DNA from: Alkalihalobacillus trypoxylicola
Lineage (GTDB): Bacteria > Bacillota > Bacilli > Bacillales > Bacillaceae_D
Reading direction: 5' to 3'
Length of the DNA stretch: 64,000 bases
NCBI RefSeq assembly: GCF_001590785.1
Contig: NZ_LTAO01000038.1
Location: 62,001 to 126,000, forward strand
The translations under genes and the position numbers were made by a program. The notes below the pieces were generated by a model. The model saw only the letters and a program-made list of their open reading frames with translations. It was not told the origin of the DNA and did not search any database. Within the stretch, counting starts at the first letter, position 1. Each line of letters begins with the position of its first letter. Below are positions 53,624 through 62,292 of this stretch, one piece after another.

Positions 53624-55296
53624 GAGGTCGAGACAAAACCGGTCTTAAATCGTAAAAAAGAGTGGGATGAACATTTTTTTGTTCATCCCACTCTTTCATT
53701 TTGCTTCTTTTTAAGGTGAATAGAGGCAGTTGGGTGGTGGCTGCGGTGAACTTTCTTAAGTTCACCGCCATAAGGGCAATGCCAAGTTCATTACGAACCT
53801 TGGCTTTGCCTCTCACCGAAAAACGAGTGAAACGCAAATTTGCCTTCAAATTCCCAAAAACTGGTTCTACCTCAATCTTGCGTTTACGATAGATGTGACC
53901 TGTTTTTTCGTTTGAAAGCCAATCTTGGATTTTCGATTTTTGGGATTCCCATTTTACGTTTCGATAGATTCGTCGATGGTTTCCTTCTTTTGCCGTCGTA
54001 CATTCCGTACGGAATGGGCAAAGGTGACAATTTTCACATTTATAGACTCGGAAAGTTCTCTGAAAACCTGTACGGTCTTTCTTCTTGGATTCATACTGAA
54101 ACGTCACACGTTGCTGGTTTGGACATATAAAGCAATCTTCCTTTTGGTGATACGTCCATTGGTCAGCGCGATAGGGATTATTCTGATGTTTCTTTGTTTG
54201 CTCTTTTCTATATGTACTATAGGTAATGAGAGGGGTGCGTTGCTTTTGTTCGATAATTTCTTGATAGTTCTGTTCACTGCCATATCCAGCGTCTGCCACA
54301 ATGTACTCAGGTAGGTCAAAATAACGGCTTTCAATCGTTTCTAAAAAAGGAAGAAGGGTTCGTGTATCCGTTGGGTTGGGATAAATGTCGTAAGCAAGTG
54401 TATATTGGTTTTCGGTGGCAATTTGAACATTGTAACCTGGTTTTAACTGACCGTTGTTCATATAATCATCCTTCATGCGCATGAACGTCGCCGCTTCATC
54501 CGTCTTGGAATAGCTGTTTCGGTCGCCAAAAATCACACCAGCTCGGTCATATTTATGTTTCCGTTCAACAAACTCACGGAGCTGCTTTCTTATCTGCTTA
54601 GGTCCTTTGCGTTTGAAACGTAAGTTTTTCCGCTCCTCGACATCTTGGCTCCCTTCGATTTGTTGATCAAATTCTTCCACCACTCCCTCTACATGGTGAA
54701 GAATGGCTTCCATCTCTTTTGTACTCAGCGTATCTGGGTTCTCTTGTTGTATGGCTGGAATGACTTGGTCTTTCACGATCATACATGGACATCGATTTTT
54801 CAATAAGCTTCTCACAATAGCGATTCACCGATTTTTTCCATACAAAGGAGAATTTATTGGCGTTCGCTTCTAACTTCGTTCCATCAATAAAAATAGCTTC
54901 TTCTTCAATCTGTTTTTCTTGGACCAGTTTCGTACGAAACTGAACGAAGCACTGACGTAAGAGTTCGCTCATACGATCATGTGCACGAAATCGGTTAATG
55001 GAGCGGTAACTTGGTTCAGCTCCTTGCGCAAGCCACATCATACGCACACTATCTTTCACAAGAGCTTCAATTTTTCGACCGGAAAACGCTGATTGCGTAT
55101 AACCACATAAGAGGATTTTTAACATCATGCGAGGGTGATAGCCTGGTCGTCCGGTTTCACGAAGGAATACAGAGAACGCTTCATCTGGAATACTTTCTAC
55201 TAAGTGGTGAATGGCAAAAGCAATATCAGTTTCTTGAAGTTTTCTTTCTAAATCTAAAGGCAAAACCACTTGGTTCATGTTATAATTTTGAAACAT
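53523..55296 (-). pseudogene. IS1182-type transposase, frameshifted
   Basis: The first part (55296 down to about 54780) carries the IS1182 N-terminal region with GRPGYHPRMMLKILLCGY, EPSYRSINRFRAH and IFIDGTKLEANANKFSFVWK. The frame then shifts near 54780, around a run of A (minus strand GAAAAATCG), and continues in another frame with DQVIPAIQQENPD, the DDE region YIVADAGYGSEQNYQEI and VEPVFGNLKANLRFTRFSVR. Neither frame alone holds a full transposase. The second frame has no stop within the element and runs beyond its left end to 53523. The original stop may have been lost. The copy is probably inactive by itself. Confidence 0.85.
53654..53696 (-). terminator. Hairpin inside the left IS end
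   Basis: AAAGAGTGGGATGAAC and GTTCATCCCACTCTTT pair perfectly around a short loop. On the minus strand a T-run follows, so it can end the transposase transcript. Confidence 0.8.
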
Positions 55297-55376
55297 AAGG
55301 ACCCTTCTTTCTGATAATTGGGTTGTGGTGACTTTATTTTATCAGAAGTGGTCCTTATTTTTGATCCCTAAATTTA

Positions 55377-55421
55377 AGAAAGCCGCTAAAAGTTCCATGG
55401 AACTTTTAACGGCTTTCTTTT
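55377..55421 (+). terminator. Hairpin inside the right IS end
   Basis: AAGAAAGCCG..TAAAAGTTCC and GGAACTTTTA..CGGCTTTCTT pair with one mismatch around CATG, followed by T on the plus strand. It is upstream of the transposase start and may block transcription entering from outside. Confidence 0.7.
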
Positions 55422-55467
55422 TACTTAGAGGAGAGTTTTGTCCCAGCCCCTCTCGATTAAGAAAAGC

Positions 55468-55620
55468 GGTCAAAAGGAGAAGCACTATTCACCCGAAAAA
55501 GGCGGTGAACCAAGAAACTGGTCAAAAGAAGCTCTCATTTAGCCTGAAATGACAGCATCAGCATTAAAACAGTCAAAGGAGAAGCTCTATTCACTGGAAA
55601 CGGGAGTGTTCGCAGTAGAG
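55468..55620 (+). repeat. 52-bp tandem repeat array, right part
   Basis: Three more units begin at 55468, 55520 and 55571, spaced 52 and 51 bp. The first is type A (CTATTCACCCGAAAA), the second type B (hairpin CTCTCATTTAGCCTGAAATG), and the third a degenerate type A (CTATTCACTGG). They show that the array was continuous before the IS entered. Confidence 0.8.
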
Positions 55621-55647
55621 TACGTGATTAAGCCAATTTAATCATAA

Positions 55648-55685
55648 TAAAAAGAATCAAGAAGTATACAATTCCTTGATTCTTT
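55648..55685 (-). terminator. Terminator after ytfP
   Basis: AAAGAATCAAG pairs with CTTGATTCTTT; on the minus strand T-rich sequence follows. Confidence 0.8.
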
Positions 55686-55714
55686 AAGCCTTAACTCCTT
55701 CTTCTCAAAAAGGG

Positions 55715-56980
55715 CTAGTGGTTATTTAAGCTTTCTGCGGCAGCCTTTCCTGCTGAATAGCCTGTTGAAAAGGCACATGTAATATTATAGCCACCTGTAT
55801 AACCATGAATATCGAGTACTTCACCGCAGAAGTATAAGCCGTTTTGTTTTCTTGAATGCATAGATTTTGGTTCAACTTCTTTGACGGAAACTCCACCACC
55901 GGTCACAAAGGCTTTTTCGATTGATAATGTTCCATTGACAGTAAAAGTAAAATCTTTAAAACAAGATATAAGATTTCGGATTTGTTCATGTGGAACTTGA
56001 TTCGCCGCAATTGATGGCTCAAAAGATAAGCGTGTAAACATGTAATCTAATATTCGGTCAGGTAGATAAGCCTTTATCCCATTTCTAAAAGATTTTTTTG
56101 GGTTTTCTTTTACAATATGGAGAATATCTTGAAATAGCTCTTCTTTATGTTGATGAGGAAATAAATCGATACTCATTTCTACTTGATTGGTTTTAAATTT
56201 CTTTAATGCTTTAACGACAAATTGACTACATCTTAATGCGGCAGGGCCAGAAATTCCAAAATGAGTAAAGAGCAAATCGCCTTCATGACTAATAATCGTT
56301 TTTCCCTTTGGATTGATAACCGAAAGCTTGATAGCTCTTAGAGAAAGACCTTGAAGTAACTTTTCCTTGATAAACGGTTCATTGGAAGTAATCGGAACCT
56401 CCGTCGGATATAACTCGGTTATCGTATGCCCTGCTTTTTTCGCCCACGGGTATGCGTCACCTGTACTTCCAGTATGAGGAACAGACTTGCCTCCTGTTGC
56501 GATGATGATTTTTTTAGTAGGAATCGACTTATTGTTATTTAATAGCACTTCTTTAACAGAACCATTTTCGAAAGAGATATCCTTTACGGTTGTATTGGTT
56601 CTAATTTCAACTCCAAGTGTACGAACTTTATTTAATAAAGCCTCTACGACTGTTTTTGCTTTATCCGTAATCGGAAACATTCTTCCGTGGTCTTCTTCCT
56701 TTAAAGCGATTCCGAGTGATTCGAAGAATGAAATAATATCCTCGTTATCAAAAACGGAAAAAGGACTATGCATAAATTTACCATTTCCTGGGATGTGTTC
56801 TATTAACGTTTTTCTTTCCATTCGATTTGTAACATTACACCGTCCACCACCTGAAATCGCTAATTTCCGGCCCAATTTATCACCCTTATCAATGAGTAAA
56901 ACTTTTGCTCCATGTTGGGCTGCCGAAACAGAGGCCATTAAACCTGATGGACCTCCTCCAATAACTAAAACATCATACAT
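55715..56980 (-). CDS. ytfP: FAD-dependent flavoprotein of the HI0933/YtfP family
   Basis: A 421-residue flavoprotein. The FAD dinucleotide motif is [20 protein letters not shown] (20 residues) at the N-terminus, and the C-terminal [20 protein letters not shown] (20 residues) matches the family end. [14 protein letters not shown] is a hallmark of HI0933-type proteins. The redox partner and substrate are unknown; BaiN-like reductases belong to the same family. Length agrees with B. subtilis YtfP. It lies beside the repeat array, on the minus strand. Confidence 0.92.
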   Translation of the reverse strand: MYDVLVIGGGPSGLMASVSAAQHGAKVLLIDKGDKLGRKLAISGGGRCNVTNRMERKTLIEHIPGNGKFMHSPFSVFDNEDIISFFESLGIALKEEDHGRMFPITDKAKTVVEALLNKVRTLGVEIRTNTTVKDISFENGSVKEVLLNNNKSIPTKKIIIATGGKSVPHTGSTGDAYPWAKKAGHTITELYPTEVPITSNEPFIKEKLLQGLSLRAIKLSVINPKGKTIISHEGDLLFTHFGISGPAALRCSQFVVKALKKFKTNQVEMSIDLFPHQHKEELFQDILHIVKENPKKSFRNGIKAYLPDRILDYMFTRLSFEPSIAANQVPHEQIRNLISCFKDFTFTVNGTLSIEKAFVTGGGVSVKEVEPKSMHSRKQNGLYFCGEVLDIHGYTGGYNITCAFSTGYSAGKAAAESLNNH

Positions 56981-57367
56981 GACTGATCATCCTTTTTTAC
57001 GACAAATCTTATTTTCTTTGTCTAGTTTACCTTAAATGATTCTAGCTTACTAAGTTTTTTTAATTAGTATTCATTTTATTTAGGTAGTTTTTTTCTTGAT
57101 AAGTTCACTTTATAGAATGTACGAAAAATGATAATGAAGAAAGGAAAAAGTAAAAGAGAGTTTAGGAGAGGGAAATAGTAGGTGGGGGATAAAAATGGTG
57201 ATTATCCATGGTCAAATGTTGAATGAGCGTTTTCGTTAACTAGCAACTATAAAGGCCAGAATTTTTATTGGGTGACAACAACGAGATAGAGGTGCTGTTG
57301 GAAACTGAACTATTATTGACTTTGTTGATATAAATATGAATCACACCAAACTTTTCCATTTGGAGTA
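56981..57367. other. 387-base gap without a supported gene
   Basis: AT-rich DNA upstream of ytfP. Short open stretches with motifs such as GDKNGDYPWSNVE (frame from 57182) and SNYKGQNFYWVTTTR, each closed by a stop, look like remains of a decayed gene, but no family is recognised. Confidence 0.3.
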
Positions 57368-57646
57368 TTAATCTATTAAAAAGAAAAATGACAGCCATAT
57401 AATAAATAAAACCTGAAATATTATAATAGCAAATAGAGGTATAGAAAAAATAATCATGATCAATCTATACTTGTTGTTCTTTATTAAATAAATCGTAATC
57501 ATTAAAAAAGGAGTAAGGTAGAAATACAAGGGGGCCAATAAAAAATAAGTATTATAATATGGGATGATGACGACCACTAAATAAACGATTAACACTAATA
57601 GCTTAGCAACCTTTTTGAAATTAACGTCTTTTATGTTAATGATCAT
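57368..57646 (-). CDS. Small membrane protein, function unknown
   Basis: A 92-residue protein of very hydrophobic composition, predicted to have three membrane helices (about 12-28, 35-53 and 60-88). AAAAGG stands before the ATG at 57646; a GTG at 57649 is a possible start. No family is recognised. It is alone, between a decayed-looking gap and copy D of the dispersed repeat. Low-complexity hydrophobic ORFs can arise by chance in AT-rich DNA, so confidence is moderate. Confidence 0.5.
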   Translation of the reverse strand: MIINIKDVNFKKVAKLLVLIVYLVVVIIPYYNTYFLLAPLYFYLTPFLMITIYLIKNNKYRLIMIIFSIPLFAIIIFQVLFIIWLSFFFLID

Positions 57647-57705
57647 CACCTTTTCTTATATTTATTAGTTATTCTATTTCATAATTATCCCATTTTTTAC
57701 TAATT

Positions 57706-57968
57706 GAATCAAATTTATTATTCAAATCTTAGAATGAAAACCGAACGATTAGGTTTTTGATTTTCACTTAAGGTAGATGCTTTCCCAAGGGCTTGTCTTC
57801 AGCTAACTCTGACTACGCAGAGCTTCGCCAGAGTGGATCTTCAGACTGCGCTGTTCCTTTGGGAGTCACTACCTACCGTTTCAATCAACGAGATGATTCA
57901 TAAACATTCAAGACATATTTTATAATAAAAGTATGGTTTCATTCACTTATAGAGCAATGATGAAATTC
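57706..57968 (-). repeat. Structured dispersed repeat, copy D (inverted, full length)
   Basis: A full copy in the opposite direction, about 263 bases, with outer ends GAATCAAATTTA (57706) and GATGAAATTC (to 57968), inner arms AGAATGAAAACCGAAC and GTATGGTTTCATTCACT, and the core between TAGGTAG and CTACCTT. All three inner hairpins are present except that one GGATC arm reads GGAAC. It occupies much of the 590-base gap before the 97-residue gene; the remaining 270 bases show nothing recognisable. Confidence 0.85.
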
Positions 57969-58240
57969 ACTCCTTTGAAGTTATTATTCAAATTTTCGAA
58001 AGTGAAGCTTGAGAACCTATGTAACCTATACTTATTCTGATTTAACGAATGGCGATAAGGATTATAAACATGCGTATCCGGGGGAAAAGTCATTCGCTCG
58101 TGCTTTTCGTCTTCGATAAGTTTTCTTTCTGTATAGATTGAAAATGAAATGGGGATTAATATTCTTAATTAAACAAAGGTAGTTAGAGGAAAAATAGAAT
58201 AGCGTTTAAATAACTAAATAAATGAAAAGGAGGCTTTTCA

Positions 58241-58534
58241 ATGTTTCCTGATGTGCAAACCAATATATGGGATGCTGTTATAGCCGTACCGTTAATCATC
58301 GTATTGACTATGGTTTTTAAGTTAATCGTAAAGCCGAAGGATATTTGGGTGCCGACGTTTGCCAATTTCTTAGGCTATGGAATTTCTATTTTGATTAGTC
58401 ATCGTCATGATTTAGCAGCAGGAATTTTTATGGGCTTTTTTTATGGATCAGCTGCCATTGGAACCTATTCAGCATGGAAAACATCTTGGGTAGCCTTTCG
58501 CCAACCTGAGACACAAATAGATGATAAATTGTGA
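58241..58534 (+). CDS. Small membrane protein, holin-like, function unknown
   Basis: A 97-residue protein with two or three membrane helices (about 10-30, 40-52 and 58-78) and a short polar C-terminus. The ribosome site AAAGGAGG is ideally placed. Size and layout resemble phage holins, but no lysin or other phage gene is near, so it is more simply an uncharacterised membrane protein. It is monocistronic. Confidence 0.7.
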   Translation: MFPDVQTNIWDAVIAVPLIIVLTMVFKLIVKPKDIWVPTFANFLGYGISILISHRHDLAAGIFMGFFYGSAAIGTYSAWKTSWVAFRQPETQIDDKL

Positions 58535-58764
58535 CTTTTTTATGAGAGGAACCACCTCGTTTCCTCTTATTACATGATGGACTCGCGAAAATAGATACTT
58601 TATACCTATACTTATCAAAACCTATGCTATCTTATCAAATAAGATAGTATTTTTTATTTATTATTTAATTATTACTAGTCGATAATTGAAAAGTCCTATT
58701 TTGAGTAGTATAGTCAATGATAGTATATAACCGTAAAGTGGAAGGAAATCGGAGGGAATTATTT

Positions 58765-59166
58765 ATGTTAACAAAAGAATCACTTCAAACGCGTGAGAGA
58801 GATCAAATGGTTGATATTACAAAAAGTATTGATAAATATATACAGCAAAGTCGAGTGAAAGATGGTATGGCCATCGTTTATTGTCCTCATACAACGGCGG
58901 GGATTACGATTAATGAGAATGCTGACCCTGATGTTAAGCATGATATGCTCATGCGCTGGGACGAAGTATATCCTTGGTTACATAATCAATATCGACATAT
59001 GGAAGGCAATTCGGCTTCTCATTTAAAAGCAAGTACTGTCGGGAGCTCTCAAACGATTATTATTAAGGATGGTCGCTTGTTATTAGGGACTTGGCAGGGA
59101 GTCTATTTTTGTGAATTTGATGGACCTCGTCATCGAACTTACTACGTTAAAGTAATAGAGGGATAA
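58765..59166 (+). CDS. yugU: UPF0047/YjbQ-family protein
   Basis: A 133-residue protein of the YjbQ/UPF0047 family. The hallmark [20 protein letters not shown] (20 residues) and later [11 protein letters not shown] and [15 protein letters not shown] are clearly visible. E. coli YjbQ shows weak thiamine-phosphate-synthase activity; the true role is unsettled. B. subtilis YugU is the equivalent. Start 58765 has GGAGGG upstream, and the longer frame lacks one. It stands 37 bases before ytgP, on the same strand. Confidence 0.88.
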   Translation: MLTKESLQTRERDQMVDITKSIDKYIQQSRVKDGMAIVYCPHTTAGITINENADPDVKHDMLMRWDEVYPWLHNQYRHMEGNSASHLKASTVGSSQTIIIKDGRLLLGTWQGVYFCEFDGPRHRTYYVKVIEG

Positions 59167-59203
59167 GTTTTGAAGAGTAAGCGAGAACAGTAGGAGGAAG
59201 ATG

Positions 59204-60835
59204 ATGGGGGATTCAAAATTATTAAGAGGTACATTTATACTCACAGCAGCAACACTGCTTTCAAAAATATTAGGGTTTCTATATATTATTCCATTTAGTC
59301 ATTTAGTTGGTGCTACAGGAATTAAATTATATCAGTTTGGATATATTCCATATACGGTTATGCTCAGTTTGGCAACGGCAGGAATCCCTTTAGCTGTTTC
59401 TAAGTTTGTCTCAAAGTATCAGGCTTTAGAAGATTATCATACAGGCTATCGTTTGTTTCGGTCTGGACTGCTATTAATGACGGCCTCAGGTTTGGTTGCT
59501 TTCTTATTATTATTTCTACTTGCACCTGTGATGGCTCCTTATATTTCACCGGAATCAAAGGCTGGTAAAGGTGTTTATTCATTGGAAGATATCGTTTTTA
59601 CAATTCGTATGGTGAGTGTAGCTTTACTAGTAGTTCCTTTGATGGCAATTATAAGAGGATATTTTCAAGGGTTTCAGTCGATGGGACCAACCAGTGTCTC
59701 ACAGGTTATTGAACAAATCGTTCGTATATGTTTTATTCTAGCAGCTGCCTTTCTTATTATGAATGTCGGCTCCAATAATTTGGTACTAGCTGTTGGATTT
59801 GCTACCTTAGGTGCCTTTATAGGAGCAATCGGTGGATTAGCCGTTCTGATCTACTATTGGTTAAAGAGACGAAGGGGCATTTTGGAACAAGTAGAGAGAA
59901 GTAAGGTTCGACATGATATTTCTTTAAAAGAAATGTATAAAGAGATTATCATCTATGCATTACCGCTTTCTTTTGTAGGATTAGCTATTCCTTTGTTCCA
60001 ATTTATTGATTTATTCTCTGTTGAAGCAGGTTTAAATGCTATTAATTCTCCTAATACGGATGCTTTTTTTGGGATTTTAACAGGTACCGTACATAAAGTT
60101 GTCCTCATTCCAATGGCATTAGCGACCGCTTTATCTATTACGCTAGTACCTACGATAACGAGGTCATTTACGAACCGAGATCATGAAACTCTACAAAAGC
60201 AAATTACTCAAACCTATCAAATTATCTTATTTATTTCTATACCTGCGGCTATTGGTATGTTCGTTTTAGGTGATAGTATTTATATTTCTTTATATGGATT
60301 TGATCATGAGGTGTTAGGTGGGGCTATTTTAAGTATTTACGGACCTATCACAATATTATTCTCCATATTTGCTGTAACATCGGCGATTCTGCAAGGAATG
60401 AACCGACAAAAAACAGCGGTACTTGCTTTAATCGTAGGACTAATGATAAAAATGCTAACCAATTATTGGTTTATTATTACGTTTGGGGAATATGGAGCGA
60501 TTATTTCCAGTTATTTAGGATTTGGAATAGCGATCGCGATTAACGTTTGGGGTATTGGACATTATGCGAACTTCCGCTATGGTTTTATTGTGAAAAGGCT
60601 ATTATTGATGTCTATATTTTCTATCATCATGTTAATAGGTGTGTGGTTAGTGAATGAAGGTCTACAAACCGTACTACCGCTTGAAAGTAGATTCAATAGT
60701 TTCATTGTCATGATTGTTGGAGTTCTAGTAGGAGTCATCATCTATTTCTATTTGGCTGTCCGTTCTCATTTAGCTGGTAAAATTTTAGGGAATCGTTTTA
60801 CTGTCTTAAAATATAAGAAAAAAAATCAAGAATAA
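59204..60835 (+). CDS. ytgP: MurJ-type lipid II flippase (YtgP)
   Basis: About 543 residues with around fourteen membrane helices, MOP superfamily. The N-terminal KLLRGTFILTAATLLSKILG (20 residues) and LYQFGYIPYTVMLSLATAGIP-like segment (in part) match B. subtilis YtgP, which is a lipid II flippase for peptidoglycan (also called MurJ). ATG codons lie at 59201 and 59204; AGGAGG fits the latter better. It is followed, after a 280-base leader region, by two SEDS genes, an arrangement that groups lipid II flipping with polymerisation. Confidence 0.9.
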   Translation: MGDSKLLRGTFILTAATLLSKILGFLYIIPFSHLVGATGIKLYQFGYIPYTVMLSLATAGIPLAVSKFVSKYQALEDYHTGYRLFRSGLLLMTASGLVAFLLLFLLAPVMAPYISPESKAGKGVYSLEDIVFTIRMVSVALLVVPLMAIIRGYFQGFQSMGPTSVSQVIEQIVRICFILAAAFLIMNVGSNNLVLAVGFATLGAFIGAIGGLAVLIYYWLKRRRGILEQVERSKVRHDISLKEMYKEIIIYALPLSFVGLAIPLFQFIDLFSVEAGLNAINSPNTDAFFGILTGTVHKVVLIPMALATALSITLVPTITRSFTNRDHETLQKQITQTYQIILFISIPAAIGMFVLGDSIYISLYGFDHEVLGGAILSIYGPITILFSIFAVTSAILQGMNRQKTAVLALIVGLMIKMLTNYWFIITFGEYGAIISSYLGFGIAIAINVWGIGHYANFRYGFIVKRLLLMSIFSIIMLIGVWLVNEGLQTVLPLESRFNSFIVMIVGVLVGVIIYFYLAVRSHLAGKILGNRFTVLKYKKKNQE

Positions 60836-60935
60836 AGAAGAAAAATAGTGTAAAATATCGGGTTGCTTAAAAAAACGCGTATTCTATAAGGGAAATCAAA
60901 AGTTGACTAATTACAAAAGGGAATGAAAAGCACTT

Positions 60936-60962
60936 TTGAATTATTAAATCCTTTGCTATAAT
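60936..60962 (+). promoter_or_regulatory. Promoter of the SEDS gene pair
   Basis: TTGAAT and an extended -10 TGCTATAAT are spaced 15 bp. The leader of about 150 bases contains a GCCCCTTA/TAAGGGGC hairpin (61038-61064) that lacks a T-run. Confidence 0.5.
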
Positions 60963-61115
60963 GAAAGCAACCGATTGTATTTGAACAAAGCTCGTTTTAT
61001 GCTCATAAAAATATAAACTACGTTCATTCACCCCTATGCCCCTTATCATAGTTGTTTAAGGGGCTTAGAGACGGTTACAAGTCTTGTAGGAGTATCAGAT
61101 AATCTGGGGGTTTAT

Positions 61116-62264
61116 ATGAAATATTCTTTAAAAAAAGATAATGATTGGATTTTAATCATTACCATATTTATTTTAACGATTTTTGGTCTACTTATGGTAT
61201 TTAGTGCGAGTTATGTACGTTCATATGCATTATTTGATGGCGACCCTTATCATTTTATTAAAAGACAGTTTGCATGGTTTGCTCTAGCGACGATTGCTTT
61301 TTTTATCGTCATGCACTTCCAATACCGTTTTCTTCAAAAACTATCACCACTATTTATTTTGATTTCTATTCTATTATTAATATTAATAAAAGTACCTGGC
61401 TTTGGAGAAGAAATAAATGGGGCTGAAAGGTGGCTATCATTAGGGCCACTCACTATACAGCCATCTGAATTAGTGAAGATAGCTGTTATTATTTATCTAG
61501 CTCAAGTATATACATCAAAACAAGCATACATAAACCAATTTGTTCGAGGAGTATTACCTCCACTAGTTTTAGTAGGAGTGATTTTCTCACTCATCATGCT
61601 GCAACCAGATTTAGGTACAGCGACTTCGATTATGATGGTTGCGATGCTGTTAGCTTTTTTTTCTGGAGCAAGATTTATTCATTTGGCTGGTTTAGTCGTT
61701 GTAGGGGGAGGGGTTGTTACAGCCTATGCTTTTTCTGAGTCCTATCGCTTAAGACGACTGATTTCTTATACGGATCCTTTTGCTGATATGGGGGGGCAAG
61801 GCTTACAATTAACACAGTCTTATATCGCCTTTGCTCATGGTGGAGTATCAGGAACTGGACTTGGACAGAGTGTTCAAAAGCTTCTCTACCTACCAGAGGC
61901 ACATACGGATTTTATTTTAGCGATTATCGGGGAAGAATTAGGTATTTTCGGCATTATTTTTGTTTTTGCCTGTTATATTTTGATTATATTTCGCGGAGTA
62001 ACGATTGGTTCTCGCTGTAAATCACCATTTGGAAGCTTATTAGCCTTCGGGATTACCTTTCAATTGGCTATACAAATAGTCTTTAATGTCGGAGCTGTAA
62101 CGGGGCTCTTACCGATAACAGGAATCACTTTGCCTCTTTTAAGTAATGGGGGATCCTCGTTATTGGTTACGTTAGTTTCATTAGCGATATTAGCTAATAT
62201 TGCACGAAATAATATTAGACAACAACGGATGAAAGAGGAACCTAACGAACAGGTTCCTGCCTAA
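61116..62264 (+). CDS. SEDS peptidoglycan polymerase, FtsW-like
   Basis: A 382-residue membrane protein with about ten helices, FtsW/RodA/SpoVE family. The family-defining parts are MLQPDLGTATSIM, LPEAHTDFILAIIGEELG (18 residues) and TGITLPLLSNGGSSLLV; the usual ISYGGSS here is LSNGGSS. It polymerises glycan strands from lipid II with a cognate penicillin-binding protein, which is not in the window. It is adjacent to a second SEDS gene, 28 bases ahead. FtsW-like is inferred from the GGSS motif; SpoVE is another possibility. Confidence 0.85.
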   Translation: MKYSLKKDNDWILIITIFILTIFGLLMVFSASYVRSYALFDGDPYHFIKRQFAWFALATIAFFIVMHFQYRFLQKLSPLFILISILLLILIKVPGFGEEINGAERWLSLGPLTIQPSELVKIAVIIYLAQVYTSKQAYINQFVRGVLPPLVLVGVIFSLIMLQPDLGTATSIMMVAMLLAFFSGARFIHLAGLVVVGGGVVTAYAFSESYRLRRLISYTDPFADMGGQGLQLTQSYIAFAHGGVSGTGLGQSVQKLLYLPEAHTDFILAIIGEELGIFGIIFVFACYILIIFRGVTIGSRCKSPFGSLLAFGITFQLAIQIVFNVGAVTGLLPITGITLPLLSNGGSSLLVTLVSLAILANIARNNIRQQRMKEEPNEQVPA

Positions 62265-62292
62265 ATTAGTTTGTGGTTGTTTGGAGGAGAAA

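Larger units (their letters stand above)
53624..55450 (-). mobile_element. IS1182-family insertion sequence
   Basis: About 1.83 kb. The inner-facing ends are GAGGTCGAGACAAAAC at 53624-53639 and, inverted, GTTTTGTCCCAGCCCC at 55435-55450 (12 of 16 agree). It carries one transposase gene read on the minus strand, broken by a frameshift. Stable hairpins lie just inside each end, at 53654-53696 and 55377-55421, probably stopping read-through transcription. It has entered the 52-bp repeat array, which resumes on the other side. No clear target duplication could be assigned. Confidence 0.85.

Noticed and set aside
53380-53719. Short ORFs within the 52-bp array
   Set aside because: The period is not a multiple of three, so frames rotate and the open stretches come from low stop density of the repeat.
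53701-54314. Plus-strand ORFs opposite the transposase
   Set aside because: Antisense shadows of the IS1182 transposase, with no ribosome sites.
53244-55620. CRISPR-like array from regular repeats
   Set aside because: Units are contiguous degenerate 52-bp repeats without unique spacers, and there are no cas genes.
56487-57035. 182-codon ORF opposite ytfP
   Set aside because: Lies antisense to the strongly supported flavoprotein gene; its sequence is a shadow of FAD-protein codons.
57182-57300. Gene remnant with WSNVE and NFYWVTTTR stretches
   Set aside because: Only tiny frames closed by stops; no family recognised, so described as a gap and not as a pseudogene.
58241-58534. Prophage holin
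   Set aside because: Size and helices fit, but there is no lysin, tail or other phage gene in the neighbourhood.
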